IMG/VR virus record: IMGVR_UViG_3300020455_000019
Coordinates: 1 to 51,013 of that record
Strand: one strand, 5' to 3'
Source: a virus
DNA: 51,013 nt
In this document: one piece after another, positions 39,558 to 49,500 of the stretch
Position numbering within the stretch: the first letter of the stretch is position 1
Layout of the letters: the number at the start of each line of letters is the position of its first letter
Translations under genes and position numbers: made by a program
Notes under the pieces: generated by a model
Seen by the model: the letters and a program-made list of their open reading frames with translations, nothing else
Told to the model about the DNA's origin: nothing
Databases searched by the model: none

Positions 39558-40427
39558 TTATGTCGCATCATCTTCTAAGAACAGCTTACTTCCATCTTCT
39601 TGCAATAAGAAATCAGTTGACTCTTGTAACATAAAACCAGGCGTTGCACCTACTTGAAGGGTAAACTCTCCAGTAGTAATAAAATCAATTTGAGTTTTTA
39701 TTATTCCAACATTAGGAATTGAGACACTACACATTGTTATTTGAGCTTCACATTCATACCAAGCATTATTAGCAGAAGCAGCAGATTCTCTATAAAGAAA
39801 AAATCGACCAAAAAAATCAGCACCTTGTTGCACCCGTAAAATTAAGCGAGCTAAATAAGATGAAAATTCTTGCCCTGTCGAATAATCAGGATCAGTCGCA
39901 ACATATCTATGTTCCCAAAAGCAAGTCATTGATCCTTGACCTTGAATCATTCCATTATCAAACTGCTTTTTATAAACGTCGCCTAAGCTACTAATTTCTA
40001 TTTGATCTCTTTGCGTTGTAAATTCATATTCTTCAATCCTTGCCAACGGTCTAAAAGAAACATTTCTAGCTTTTATCTCAATTTTTTGATCACTAGACGG
40101 ATTAACTAAAGTCTTGGCATTTAAATTTGTCCCTCCAACAGCCAAAGCAAAAGTCTCATATAAACGGACACCTCCTATATCATCGACATGAGCAAAAAAA
40201 GAGCAGTCTCTACCAGTATGTCCTGAAACTAATTCTAAATCTGATGATCCATCTATTCTTTTTATCTCAATTTTATCTCCAGTAATAATATTTGATTTAA
40301 CGCCAGTTACTGAGAATCTTTTTCTTGATGTATTTACATCACTAGGAACCATTGAAGCACTTAAACAGTGCTCCATTGATGTTCTTTTGAGTTCAATGAA
40401 CCCTCCACTCCCTAAATAGGTGGGCAT
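39558..40427 (-). CDS. Tail protein, 289 residues
   Basis: Beta-rich protein with IEIKRIDGSSDLELVSGHTG, YEFTTQRDQIEISSLGDVYK and a repeated ending FMLQESTDFLLQEDGSKLFL. The IEISSLGD block recalls the VTTLGD block of the neighbouring tube-like protein, so both may share a tube-type fold. Shares one base with its neighbour; encoded between the tip protein and the fiber. Assigned as tail by position and composition. Confidence 0.55.
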   Translation of the reverse strand: MPTYLGSGGFIELKRTSMEHCLSASMVPSDVNTSRKRFSVTGVKSNIITGDKIEIKRIDGSSDLELVSGHTGRDCSFFAHVDDIGGVRLYETFALAVGGTNLNAKTLVNPSSDQKIEIKARNVSFRPLARIEEYEFTTQRDQIEISSLGDVYKKQFDNGMIQGQGSMTCFWEHRYVATDPDYSTGQEFSSYLARLILRVQQGADFFGRFFLYRESAASANNAWYECEAQITMCSVSIPNVGIIKTQIDFITTGEFTLQVGATPGFMLQESTDFLLQEDGSKLFLEDDAT

Positions 40428-40876
40428 TATTCACCCGCTTGTTCGTTTAGTGTTAGTGCTGTAGGACGAGCAGTAGCCTCGAACGAGATGTCAGCAGATA
40501 AAATTTCGCCTTGGCTATTTGTCATAGAAACACCAGTTATAATTACTGGCAACGTAATAGACCTATCTGCTTGAGCGTGATCTTTAATTCCTAGCTCTAA
40601 TGAAAAAGTGCTTGAGGCAACATCAGTAGTCTTGATAATCTTACCTATCAAGGTCTGTGCCATTTTATCACCATTAGTTTCAGTCGACGCGCTATACCAA
40701 GAAATAGAGGCAGAGCCAGAAAGACTACGAATTCCACCTATAAGTTGTCTGTCACGATCACCTAATGTCGTGACATCTAAAGTCTCTTGAGCTGAACTAA
40801 AGCTCCATGTAGTTACAGTTGCTGCTTCAGTGCCGTCAACTTTTAAGTAACCATCACTACCTGAATAATAAGACAC
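40427..40876 (-). CDS. Tail-tube-like protein, 149 residues
   Basis: SGSDGYLKVDGTEAATVTTW, ETLDVTTLGDRDRQLIGGIR and ISFEATARPTALTLNEQAGE: the size, beta content and 'VTxLGD' element are typical of siphovirus major tail tube proteins. In canonical gene order the tube gene precedes the chaperone; here it follows the tip protein, so this may be a distal-tail paralogue instead of the main tube. Confidence 0.55.
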   Translation of the reverse strand: MSYYSGSDGYLKVDGTEAATVTTWSFSSAQETLDVTTLGDRDRQLIGGIRSLSGSASISWYSASTETNGDKMAQTLIGKIIKTTDVASSTFSLELGIKDHAQADRSITLPVIITGVSMTNSQGEILSADISFEATARPTALTLNEQAGE

Positions 40877-40907
40877 GACAATAGTTGAATTAAAGATTCA
40901 TTATATT

Positions 40908-41309
40908 CTAAGGCGAATCGAGGCAAGCAACAAATTTACATTCAACATTGCTACGTCCAGGGTAGACACTTGTCACAGTTGGAGGGCCATCATAATGCCA
41001 TTTTAACTCTGTTCTTTCAACAAAAAAAGACGTAAGATTACTAGCTGCTCCTCCAATAACACCAGTCCCCTCAAAATTTACTTCATCCCAAACAGATTGA
41101 ACTTCTTGGTAATGTAATAAAATAGTTGCAGCATCAGCGTCAGTAATATTATTAAATCCCAATGTTAAAGTTGATTCTGTTCGATGTTTTCCATATCGAA
41201 TAACAGTTTTCACGCCATTCAATGCTTGAAATTCCTTTTGAGGATATTCCCCTGGCGAATAACTTCTAGATGAAGGAACTAAATTAGTAGGTTTAAAAGT
41301 AATTGCCAT
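40908..41309 (-). CDS. Tail protein, 133 residues
   Basis: MAITFKPTNLVPSSRSYSPG then SVWDEVNFEGTGVIG and ERTELKWHYDGPPTVTSVYP. The opening 'F.P..L.PS.RSY.PG.YP' is characteristic of a small tail protein that I recall from cyanophage-type siphoviruses. Stops 5 bases from the J-like gene. Function unknown, probably a tail tip component. Confidence 0.56.
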   Translation of the reverse strand: MAITFKPTNLVPSSRSYSPGEYPQKEFQALNGVKTVIRYGKHRTESTLTLGFNNITDADAATILLHYQEVQSVWDEVNFEGTGVIGGAASNLTSFFVERTELKWHYDGPPTVTSVYPGRSNVECKFVACLDSP

Positions 41310-41314
41310 TAGCT

Positions 41315-44300
41315 TTAAAAAAGTTCAGGGAAACGAGAATTAAAATGACTATCAGAAGGATTTGTGTACCGTAGAACGCTCATGTAACCACTGTCATCAA
41401 ATGGAACATGACTTGCTGCAATTTTAATAAAGCCCTCCTCTCCATGAGTAATTGATTCAATCTTATACAACCGATCTTCAGTCGTATCATCAAGCACTGT
41501 AAATAAACTACCTTTTAAAGCACCTCCAGTTGTTCCACTTCCGTCAAAATAAAAACTACCAAATTGAACACCATTTTCTGTTTCTGGCTTCCAATAATAA
41601 ACTTTTTGAACACCACTTATGGTTTCACGACTAATAATATTGCCTTCATCATCAACACTTCCATTCTTAAATCGACTTGTATGAGTAGCTTCAGTCATTA
41701 CTCGTATATAATCCCCAGCGATTAATTTTAAAACAGAAATCGGTGTTGTTTCAAACGAAATACCATGATCAACATCTTTGCGTGTGACTAAGGCAAAAGC
41801 AGCAAATTTTTTCGCATGATTTTCATTACTACACCATCCACTCATATCAAACACTTCTTCAGGAAGTGCTTCTGCATTACTGTAAAACTCCGAATCTGAT
41901 AGTCCTGGCTTTCTATAAGCAAAAGTTTTTGCTTTGTTTTCTGGAAAACCATCGATTTCATCTTGTCTATATATAACAGTTGCTTTAAACATTTTTCTTT
42001 CTTCTGGAGTTAAAAAAGTAACCTGTAAATCTTTAATATTCCCGTCAGTAAATAATCCTTTTACCTCACTCTCCATCTGAGATTTAGTGATGTTATATCT
42101 TATAGGACCGCCATCACCAATAGTAGGGAAACTTGGCCTTAAGCTAAATTGACCACCAACGACACAAAAATCTAAGAAACAATAACCAGCATTTTGAAAA
42201 ATAAATTCTCTTATATTGAATTTTTTATCAATAATACCGTTCCATCTAAACTGATTTTGCCTGCAATAACGTGCAGCTTCTTGCATGTCATCTACCTTTA
42301 CTGCTTTTATTCCTGCTATATCGCCAGCCCCATAGTCAGTATTAGTTAATAAGTCATAAACTATTTCAACAATATTATCGGTTGATTCAAAATAACTACT
42401 TAGTCCTGTTTGAAGATCAATAGTCGTATCTGTGCCATTATCATTAATTAACCTTTGAACTTTTATACCTTCTTCGATATGACAAGACAAAGAACTAAAT
42501 TGATTAAAGTTTACTCCCGCAGCAATTCTTAATCCTCCAATTGCAAGTTTTTCATAATTAATGTTGGCTGTCGCACTTGTCTCTCCTTCATCAATTATTT
42601 CGTTAACATGAGTAATTTCATGCTCAGATCCATTTTCATGACTGGATGATTCCGTGTCATACATGAAATAATCGGCTATAGCGTTATTAGGATTTGTATC
42701 TCTTTGATCATAGAAATATGTTGTATGAGAAGAATTGTTTGAAAAATTAGTATCCCCTGCATCTTGATCAAATTGTTCATCAGGGTCTACAAACGGCTCT
42801 CCTGCGGTTAATGTAAAATTCCTTCCAGATCCATCAGATATTTGAACTTTATCACCCGTTAGATAACCTTTCCCCGAATAACCATCTTGTATTTCGTAAG
42901 TTGTATAAGAACGAGCCTGATTATCATCATTTGTCCATGATTTTACAGATTTAGTAATTTTCAAACTCTCTCCATTTGTATCCCCCACCTGAGTCACATC
43001 ATGGTGAGTAACTACAACTTCAGGCTCAGTTCGATCTTGGAATTGCACTGCAATCGCATAATAATTTACTTTTACTCCATCAGTGTTTTTTTGATATCTC
43101 CAGTCTGGGCCTGTACCATTCCTCACTGGATTTCTAGCCCTTCTAAAGCGATGCCAAATACCAGTAGGATTCCCGTCCTTATCAAACTCTTCTATTGCAG
43201 TCGTCCACATATCAGCGTATGTACCACCATCTATCGCATCTACTTCAAAAGTTGGGTTTTTGCCAACAGGGATAAGTGTGCCGCCAAACCAATATTGCCA
43301 TCGTGTTCGACCACCACCAATAAAAGTTTCAGTCAATGCAATACCATGATAATGACTAAAATATGAGTTATGACCAAGGATAGTCTTCTCTACACCATCC
43401 TCTATTGTCCCAGGATTTCCTTTGAAATTTCTTACCATAGGACTACTTTGAAAATATGATCCCGATGAGTTTGATGTCACGGTGGGACGACCCCAGTTGC
43501 CATAATTTGCCCCGTTTGGGTCTGGTCCAGGCCCAGTTCCCCAATAAACATAATCATTTAATTCAGGATTTGTTCCATCTCTATTCCAAGGTTCACCATT
43601 AACATTATTTATAGCAGGTGTTACTTGTGGAGGCTCAAAACTATCCTGCTTCCAATCAAAAGCGGGAGCAGACCAATTGTCTTCACCAATTGATTTAGGA
43701 CTGATAGCAGTAACAGGTGTTCCTGCTGCAACAGGATTGCCTGAATCATCCGTAATATAACCAGACCCTAAACCGCCTCTAACCCATTCAATATTGTTAG
43801 TAACTCCATTTCCGGCACCTACAAGTGATCTGCTCGGAAGTGTTTCAGTCTGAGCATGAAAATAAGCTGAAGCGGTAACAGTAATTACGTTTGCATCATT
43901 TCTTAACTGAAAGCTAGTAGTATGCAATTTTCCCCCATAACTCAAAACATAAAAATCTCTATCCGTATAATGATTTAAAACAACATTTCCAGGTACAGGT
44001 AAGAAACGATATTCAAGTGGTTTTTTGTTTATATGTTTTATATTAATTGAATTATATTGAGGTTGATTTGTAGAGCCTTTTACACAAAAAACTCGACTAC
44101 ATACATCCGTCCAACTAACTTTCTCTGCATCAGTATTTAAAATTTTTGCTTGTAATTTAAAGAAACTTAAACGAGTAACATATTTACTAATTGATCCCAC
44201 AGAAATAGTGCCACCGTCTTTCTCATAAGAAACAATTCTTTCTCTGCTAGGAACTTCATTTAAGTTTGCATTACCAGAGATCTGTCTCCAAACCGTACTT

Positions 44301-45751
44301 TTTATCCCTATTTGAGTTACATCACATTCTCTAGTATTTGAAAACGTAGCAATATCACATTTTTGAACCACTAAACTTTCATAAGGCATCAAAGCATCAG
44401 TTTTGTTTGTGAATCTCATCCAACCACCTTCATCCGTTTTCATCTTGTATCTCTTGCCTTGATATTGCATATTTCCAAACTGATCAGGGACACCATAAGG
44501 TGTCCAAATATTTGCATCTGTTTCTCTGTAGACCGTTGCCAATGCTGAACCAACCATATATTGCTGACCTAAAGCCATATTCGTATCCGTGTCTTCTCTT
44601 GTTGAATCAGCAACAGCCTTTGCATCTCCACTTCCCCAAGGTGAAAATTTATCCCATCTTTGATTTCGATCAGTTGCTCGCTCGTTTATGTTTTCGATCC
44701 AAGCCTCTTCATTTTCTTCTTTATGAATAATTAAATCAAAGTCATGATCTTTCCCTACCTCAACACCAGCACCAACTGGTTTACTAATACTGAGTAAGTG
44801 AACATATCTTGGGAAGAAATGAACCATCTTCTGACGTTTTATTTCTAAATCATCTTTAACTTGTCTACTCATGCCTTCTGAGAACATTAATAATTCCCAA
44901 TTAATTTTATAAGCACTTCCATTTGGCATTGGAGCGTAAACCCCAAATCTTGCGTTGGACACAGGAGTTTTTGCACTTGAAAACGAAGGTTTCCATGTCC
45001 AATTACCATTTGAATTTAAAACCTTGACCATGAAAGGATCATTCTCGTCATATTCTTTGCCGCCACGAACATCATGTGTCTGATTAAATGCCTTACCTCC
45101 ATGATCATCACTACCTTTTAAACGATTTTTTGCACGACCACCCTTAGAAAAATAAAGTTTGAACCTTGACAAAGGAAAAGCATCTAAAAATGATTCACCT
45201 AAAGCAAAACTCTTCAATTGCGGATGTTGACCTAATTCACCCTGAGAAAACAAACAAATAGCGTTAATTTCCTGACCATATTGTGTATCACAAATTCGTG
45301 ACCAAAGAAGTTGACTTGAAACTCTTATCCCATAAGGAGATCTTGCATAAACCAAAGGAATAAAAGAACCTAATACAGCTAAATCTTGTATTGTTTCAAA
45401 TCCACTAACAGGGTTAAATTTACTTCTACCTTGAACACCACTTAACTGTAAATTTGGTCCAGCATTGGGTTCTTTTGGTTTAGGAGTGAGCAAATAAAGA
45501 GCAACATTTATAGCGACACTGACTGCAACTTTTACAAAAAAAGCTTTCCATGTCATCGTACCAACCAGAGTTACAGGATCACACCTAATATCTGGAATTA
45601 ATTCATATCCTTTTCTCGAATCTTTGTGATACTTAAAAGTTAAATCTAAAAACTGTAAATACTCCTTATCAGTTATACCAAGTGCATTACATAGTTCTAT
45701 TTCATAGGGTAATAAAGTTCTAAAACCTCCAAATAGGTTAGAGGACTCCAT
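41315..45751 (-). CDS. J-like tail tip / host specificity protein
   Basis: About 1478 residues from the ATG at 45751 (a TTG at 45781 would add 10 residues). The N-terminal part has a hydrophobic stretch VAVSINVALYLLTPKPKEPN; the C-terminal third (RYCRQNQFRWNGIIDKKFNI, LDFCVVGGQFSLRPSFP, MSGWCSNENHAKKFAAFA) matches phage GpJ-like tip proteins that form the central fiber and contact the receptor. Long beta-rich middle. The position directly after the NlpC/P60-like gene is the lambda K-I-J order without a clear I. Confidence 0.82.
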   Translation of the reverse strand: MESSNLFGGFRTLLPYEIELCNALGITDKEYLQFLDLTFKYHKDSRKGYELIPDIRCDPVTLVGTMTWKAFFVKVAVSVAINVALYLLTPKPKEPNAGPNLQLSGVQGRSKFNPVSGFETIQDLAVLGSFIPLVYARSPYGIRVSSQLLWSRICDTQYGQEINAICLFSQGELGQHPQLKSFALGESFLDAFPLSRFKLYFSKGGRAKNRLKGSDDHGGKAFNQTHDVRGGKEYDENDPFMVKVLNSNGNWTWKPSFSSAKTPVSNARFGVYAPMPNGSAYKINWELLMFSEGMSRQVKDDLEIKRQKMVHFFPRYVHLLSISKPVGAGVEVGKDHDFDLIIHKEENEEAWIENINERATDRNQRWDKFSPWGSGDAKAVADSTREDTDTNMALGQQYMVGSALATVYRETDANIWTPYGVPDQFGNMQYQGKRYKMKTDEGGWMRFTNKTDALMPYESLVVQKCDIATFSNTRECDVTQIGIKSTVWRQISGNANLNEVPSRERIVSYEKDGGTISVGSISKYVTRLSFFKLQAKILNTDAEKVSWTDVCSRVFCVKGSTNQPQYNSINIKHINKKPLEYRFLPVPGNVVLNHYTDRDFYVLSYGGKLHTTSFQLRNDANVITVTASAYFHAQTETLPSRSLVGAGNGVTNNIEWVRGGLGSGYITDDSGNPVAAGTPVTAISPKSIGEDNWSAPAFDWKQDSFEPPQVTPAINNVNGEPWNRDGTNPELNDYVYWGTGPGPDPNGANYGNWGRPTVTSNSSGSYFQSSPMVRNFKGNPGTIEDGVEKTILGHNSYFSHYHGIALTETFIGGGRTRWQYWFGGTLIPVGKNPTFEVDAIDGGTYADMWTTAIEEFDKDGNPTGIWHRFRRARNPVRNGTGPDWRYQKNTDGVKVNYYAIAVQFQDRTEPEVVVTHHDVTQVGDTNGESLKITKSVKSWTNDDNQARSYTTYEIQDGYSGKGYLTGDKVQISDGSGRNFTLTAGEPFVDPDEQFDQDAGDTNFSNNSSHTTYFYDQRDTNPNNAIADYFMYDTESSSHENGSEHEITHVNEIIDEGETSATANINYEKLAIGGLRIAAGVNFNQFSSLSCHIEEGIKVQRLINDNGTDTTIDLQTGLSSYFESTDNIVEIVYDLLTNTDYGAGDIAGIKAVKVDDMQEAARYCRQNQFRWNGIIDKKFNIREFIFQNAGYCFLDFCVVGGQFSLRPSFPTIGDGGPIRYNITKSQMESEVKGLFTDGNIKDLQVTFLTPEERKMFKATVIYRQDEIDGFPENKAKTFAYRKPGLSDSEFYSNAEALPEEVFDMSGWCSNENHAKKFAAFALVTRKDVDHGISFETTPISVLKLIAGDYIRVMTEATHTSRFKNGSVDDEGNIISRETISGVQKVYYWKPETENGVQFGSFYFDGSGTTGGALKGSLFTVLDDTTEDRLYKIESITHGEEGFIKIAASHVPFDDSGYMSVLRYTNPSDSHFNSRFPELF

Positions 45752-46068
45752 TGAACTGTCGTCTTTACGAATGATAGCCAACCGCCTTTCCAGTAAACAG
45801 CCATACCATAGCCTTTTTCTGCTTTACACAGAGCTACAACACCAATATTAGCGGTTGTTGTCTGTCTTCCCCACCTTTTTAATTCATCACGAAACACCTC
45901 ATAATCTTTTTGCCTTAAACGCCTATACCAAGATCTTGGTGGCTCTGGGCTTTCAATGCCATAATTTCTTAAAACTTCTCTAGCCAGACTTAGACAATCT
46001 GCTGCCTTATGCTTGTCAGGTGTTGCGCCTAAACGATAAGGCAAACCCAAAAGCAATTCAGTTTTCAT
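45697..46068 (-). CDS. NlpC/P60-like tail protein (lambda K position), possibly inactive
   Basis: 123 residues. Starts as the family does: LPYRLGATPD, then KAADCLSLAR with the expected catalytic Cys25, and PPRSWYRRLR. The second half (NIGVVALCK, GMAVYWKGGWLSF) fits the fold, but no His is present where the catalytic dyad needs it. It may be a structural remnant or use another residue. Overlaps the J-like gene and the 46065 gene (4 bases). Confidence 0.66.
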   Translation of the reverse strand: MKTELLLGLPYRLGATPDKHKAADCLSLAREVLRNYGIESPEPPRSWYRRLRQKDYEVFRDELKRWGRQTTTANIGVVALCKAEKGYGMAVYWKGGWLSFVKTTVQWSPLTYLEVLELYYPMK

Positions 46069-46598
46069 TTGGTTCTTATATTTCCTGTTACTGGTAAATG
46101 ACCAACTAATGAACTTGTTAAAAATCTTCCAATATTTCCACCAACAGCATCAACACCTGTTGAAAGCATTATTTCTATAGTTGTTGCATCGTATCCCATT
46201 GAAGTAACAGTCCAACAATCAGTTGAGATCGTATCTTCAACAATCGTAAACGCTGTATTCATTTTACAAATATGGACATAAACACACCAACTCTTATCAA
46301 CAGCATCATGTGCATAATTCATAGACAACTTACTATAAGTAGAAGTTCCATCTCTTAACGTACTTGTATTTGATAAGACTAAAGTAGCTTCAAGATTATC
46401 TCCACTTTTAGATTGTGTTGCACCTGAATAAAGGAAACTTAGATATTTATAAACACCAGTTCCAAAAACAGGACTATTAAAAGAAATTCCAGCCCTGGTT
46501 GGCTCTGAGTTTTGAAACCTTTCTTCTGGCCCTAAAGCTCTTAGCTTTTTAGGATCATAAAAATCAATAAAAACAGATATTGGAACTAAACCTGACAT
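46065..46598 (-). CDS. Minor tail protein (lambda L/M position)
   Basis: 177 residues. ISVFIDFYDPKKLRALGPEE, AGISFNSPVFGTGVYKYLSF and a final FLTSSLVGHLPVTGNIRTK. The 'GRFL ... GxLPxTG' ending recalls small distal-tail proteins encoded after tape measure genes. ATG overlaps the NlpC-like gene; its own start overlaps the tape measure stop by one base. Position-based assignment. Confidence 0.6.
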   Translation of the reverse strand: MSGLVPISVFIDFYDPKKLRALGPEERFQNSEPTRAGISFNSPVFGTGVYKYLSFLYSGATQSKSGDNLEATLVLSNTSTLRDGTSTYSKLSMNYAHDAVDKSWCVYVHICKMNTAFTIVEDTISTDCWTVTSMGYDATTIEIMLSTGVDAVGGNIGRFLTSSLVGHLPVTGNIRTK

Positions 46599-49500
46599 TA
46601 GATTCCTATCCGTGATCTAGCGGAACGACTATTTTGTAATGATCTTAGCGTTCTTGTCTCTCCCCTTGAAGCACCTTGGTTTGCAGCCTCATTAATAATG
46701 CTACTAACAGCAGATCTTGGTACATATTCATCACCGTTAAAGTTTAATGTTGGCCCTGTGTAATTCACGGTTGTTGCACCACCGCCACCGCCTTGCATTG
46801 CAACCCCAAGTCTTCCACCTCTTCCTCTTTGCAGCGGTAAAATTGCCTCTGGGCCAGCCTCGCCCATGATCCCTAGTTGTGAACCGCCATACTTAAACAT
46901 GGTGGGTTTGCTAACAACACCGCCTTTGTAATAAGGAACAATACCGTTCTTAGCAAATGCGTTGCCTTTTGCACTCTTAATTAATTTCATATCTTTTAAA
47001 GCATCACCCAATACATCGCCTGCCTGCGTACCAACAGAAGGCGCACCTATGTTACCTAAAGCAGAAGTTAAAATACCGAACAATGGTTTGGTGATTGTTT
47101 GTCGAATCATTAATCTTGCTAAATCGGCAAGGACACTTCTTACTAAGTCTTTAATTGCAAGTTTTCCTGTTTGAACAAACTGCAATATTGAATCTTCTAA
47201 TTTCTTAAATCCATTTACTGCTACCTGTTCAAGTGCGTCATCAAAATTCTCTAATTCTTTTGCAAACTTAGCGAATGGTGAATCTCCTCCTTCGCCACCC
47301 CCAAGTAGAGCATCAAATTCCTTCTTTAGTTTCGCTAAATCTTCCGTACTACCATTTTGAGATTTCCTATAGTCTTCAATAGCTTCAGTTAATGCAGCAT
47401 ATTCTTCTTTTAATTTTGCAATTTTATTAATTCTGGAAGCTTTACCAGCTTTACTATCATTATTTTCCAGTTCTGTAATTTTTCTTTGAATATCTAATCT
47501 TCTCTTAAATACTTTATTCACATCTTCTTCAGTAGCTGAACCATCATTTAATTTTGCAATCAATCTATCTTGTGCTGTAGCAAATCTATGAGCAGCAATT
47601 GCAGCAGCAGTAAGACCAGCAGCTAAAGCAACATAAGGATTAGCGTATGCAGCAATATTTGCTTTGATCTGAGCAAGAGTTAAAGCCTTTAGCCCAATTA
47701 TAAATTTAACAATTTGTGCAATTACTAGCTTTAAATCCCATGCGATTAAAGCAATCTTAAATTTCAAAGCTGAAATAGCCGCTGCTGCCATCGCACCTCC
47801 AACTACTGCTGTAACAGATGCAAACTCATGGAAATTATCAATAACAAATCGAACAACTCCAGCCAACGCTCCAAATACTTTAGCTGCAATATTGCCAACA
47901 AAAGTAAGTGATGGAACTAATGCAGTCAGTAATTCTGCGCCAATGATTTGGAATTGCGCTCCAACATCTTTTAACGAACCACCAACTGCAATCTTCATCT
48001 TATTCATTGCAATTTGCGCTCTTGCGCCTGCCTCTTCATTTGACTCTGCAATCTTCCTTGCTAATGGTTCATATTCTTTTCCTAAGCTTGTAATAAACTT
48101 ACTTAGCATGTCTAATCCTACTGTTCCATCTTTAAGATTTTTCTGTAATTCTTGCGTAGAAATATCATTTGCTTTAGCAAACTTTGTTACTGCCGCTGGA
48201 AATCTTTCACCCAATTGTCCACTTAATTCCTCCGCAGATACCTTGCCCTTACTGAAGATTTGCACCATTGCAGTGATCGCAGATTTAACATCATCTGCAC
48301 TACCAGCAGTACCTTTAATTGCAACTGTTGTATTCAAAAATGCTTCGGTTGCGTTATGAATATTTCCACCAGCACCTAAAACAGCAGCACTCAATCTTGT
48401 CATTCCTCGTATCGCTACTTCTTGCGGTACGTTGTAAACTTCAACTGCTTTTGTAATAGCAGCTTGTGCTACTTCATAATTTTCTGTTGTTTTAGTTATT
48501 CCTCTTAATGCAATATTTGCCTTCTCAATTTGTGAAGCATATTCAGTAGAACCACCAATCGCTTGAGAAACTGGTGTCAGAACTTGACTAGCGACAAGAC
48601 CACCAGTAATCGCACCGCCTGCCATGTCACCACCAGGCCGTAACGCTTCAATACCAGCACCGATACCTGCACCTAAGAAACCAGCAGGGCCGCCAACGAA
48701 TCCAGCACCTAATATTGACTGTCCTGTTCTTCTTAAGTTTTGACCGCTGAATTTGTTTGAATTTAGCCTTGTCAACGCTTTATCTGTATTAGCAATAGCT
48801 TTTGTTGCTCTCCTAAACGAAGCAGACGCAGGATCTAAACCATTTCTAATCTCATCTAGTTTTGATCTTTGTTTTGTAAGACTATTAATATTTTTATTTT
48901 GTAATTTAGTAGAATCTGCAACTCTTACTAAATACTCATCTAAACTTTCTACTGTTTGCTTTATTCCAGAAGATTGTTTAGAAGCAAAACCTGCATCATA
49001 GACAGCTAACGCACCAGCCTTCCCTACACTTGTTTGTCCAGCAGCAGGCAACGCTTTCATCGTTGTAACTCTTGTTTTTAGCTTTTCGTTTGCTTCAGAT
49101 AATATTTTTGATAGCTCTTTATCTTTTTTAATTATAAGTTTTGAAGTTTCAACCCACTCTTTTCCACCAATTTTTAAATTTTTTAAATCTGCTCCTAAAT
49201 CTTGTATTTCAGCAGCATAACCAGCTTCTGTCTTTGGATAACTAAGAGATTGGCCTAATCCAAACTTATCTTGCCTAGATATTTTGCCAAATTTACTAAT
49301 TGTTTCTTGAACTTTTGATTCTTGTCCACCTCCTGCAAAAAATTGATCAAAAGAAGGGAATTTTAAACCAAATTTATCTCCTCTAGTTGTTGTTGAATAT
49401 CCAGTTCTTGACTTTAAATATTCAGACTCCATCCCTTTGTAAGTAGGAGATGGCAATCCAACCATCGCCATTACGTTTTGGAACTGTTGAGCTAAAGGAG

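Noticed and set aside
45752-45781. TTG start at 45781 for the J-like gene
   Set aside because: The ATG at 45751 is a better start codon and shortens the overlap with the NlpC-like gene; TTG has no well-spaced ribosome binding site.
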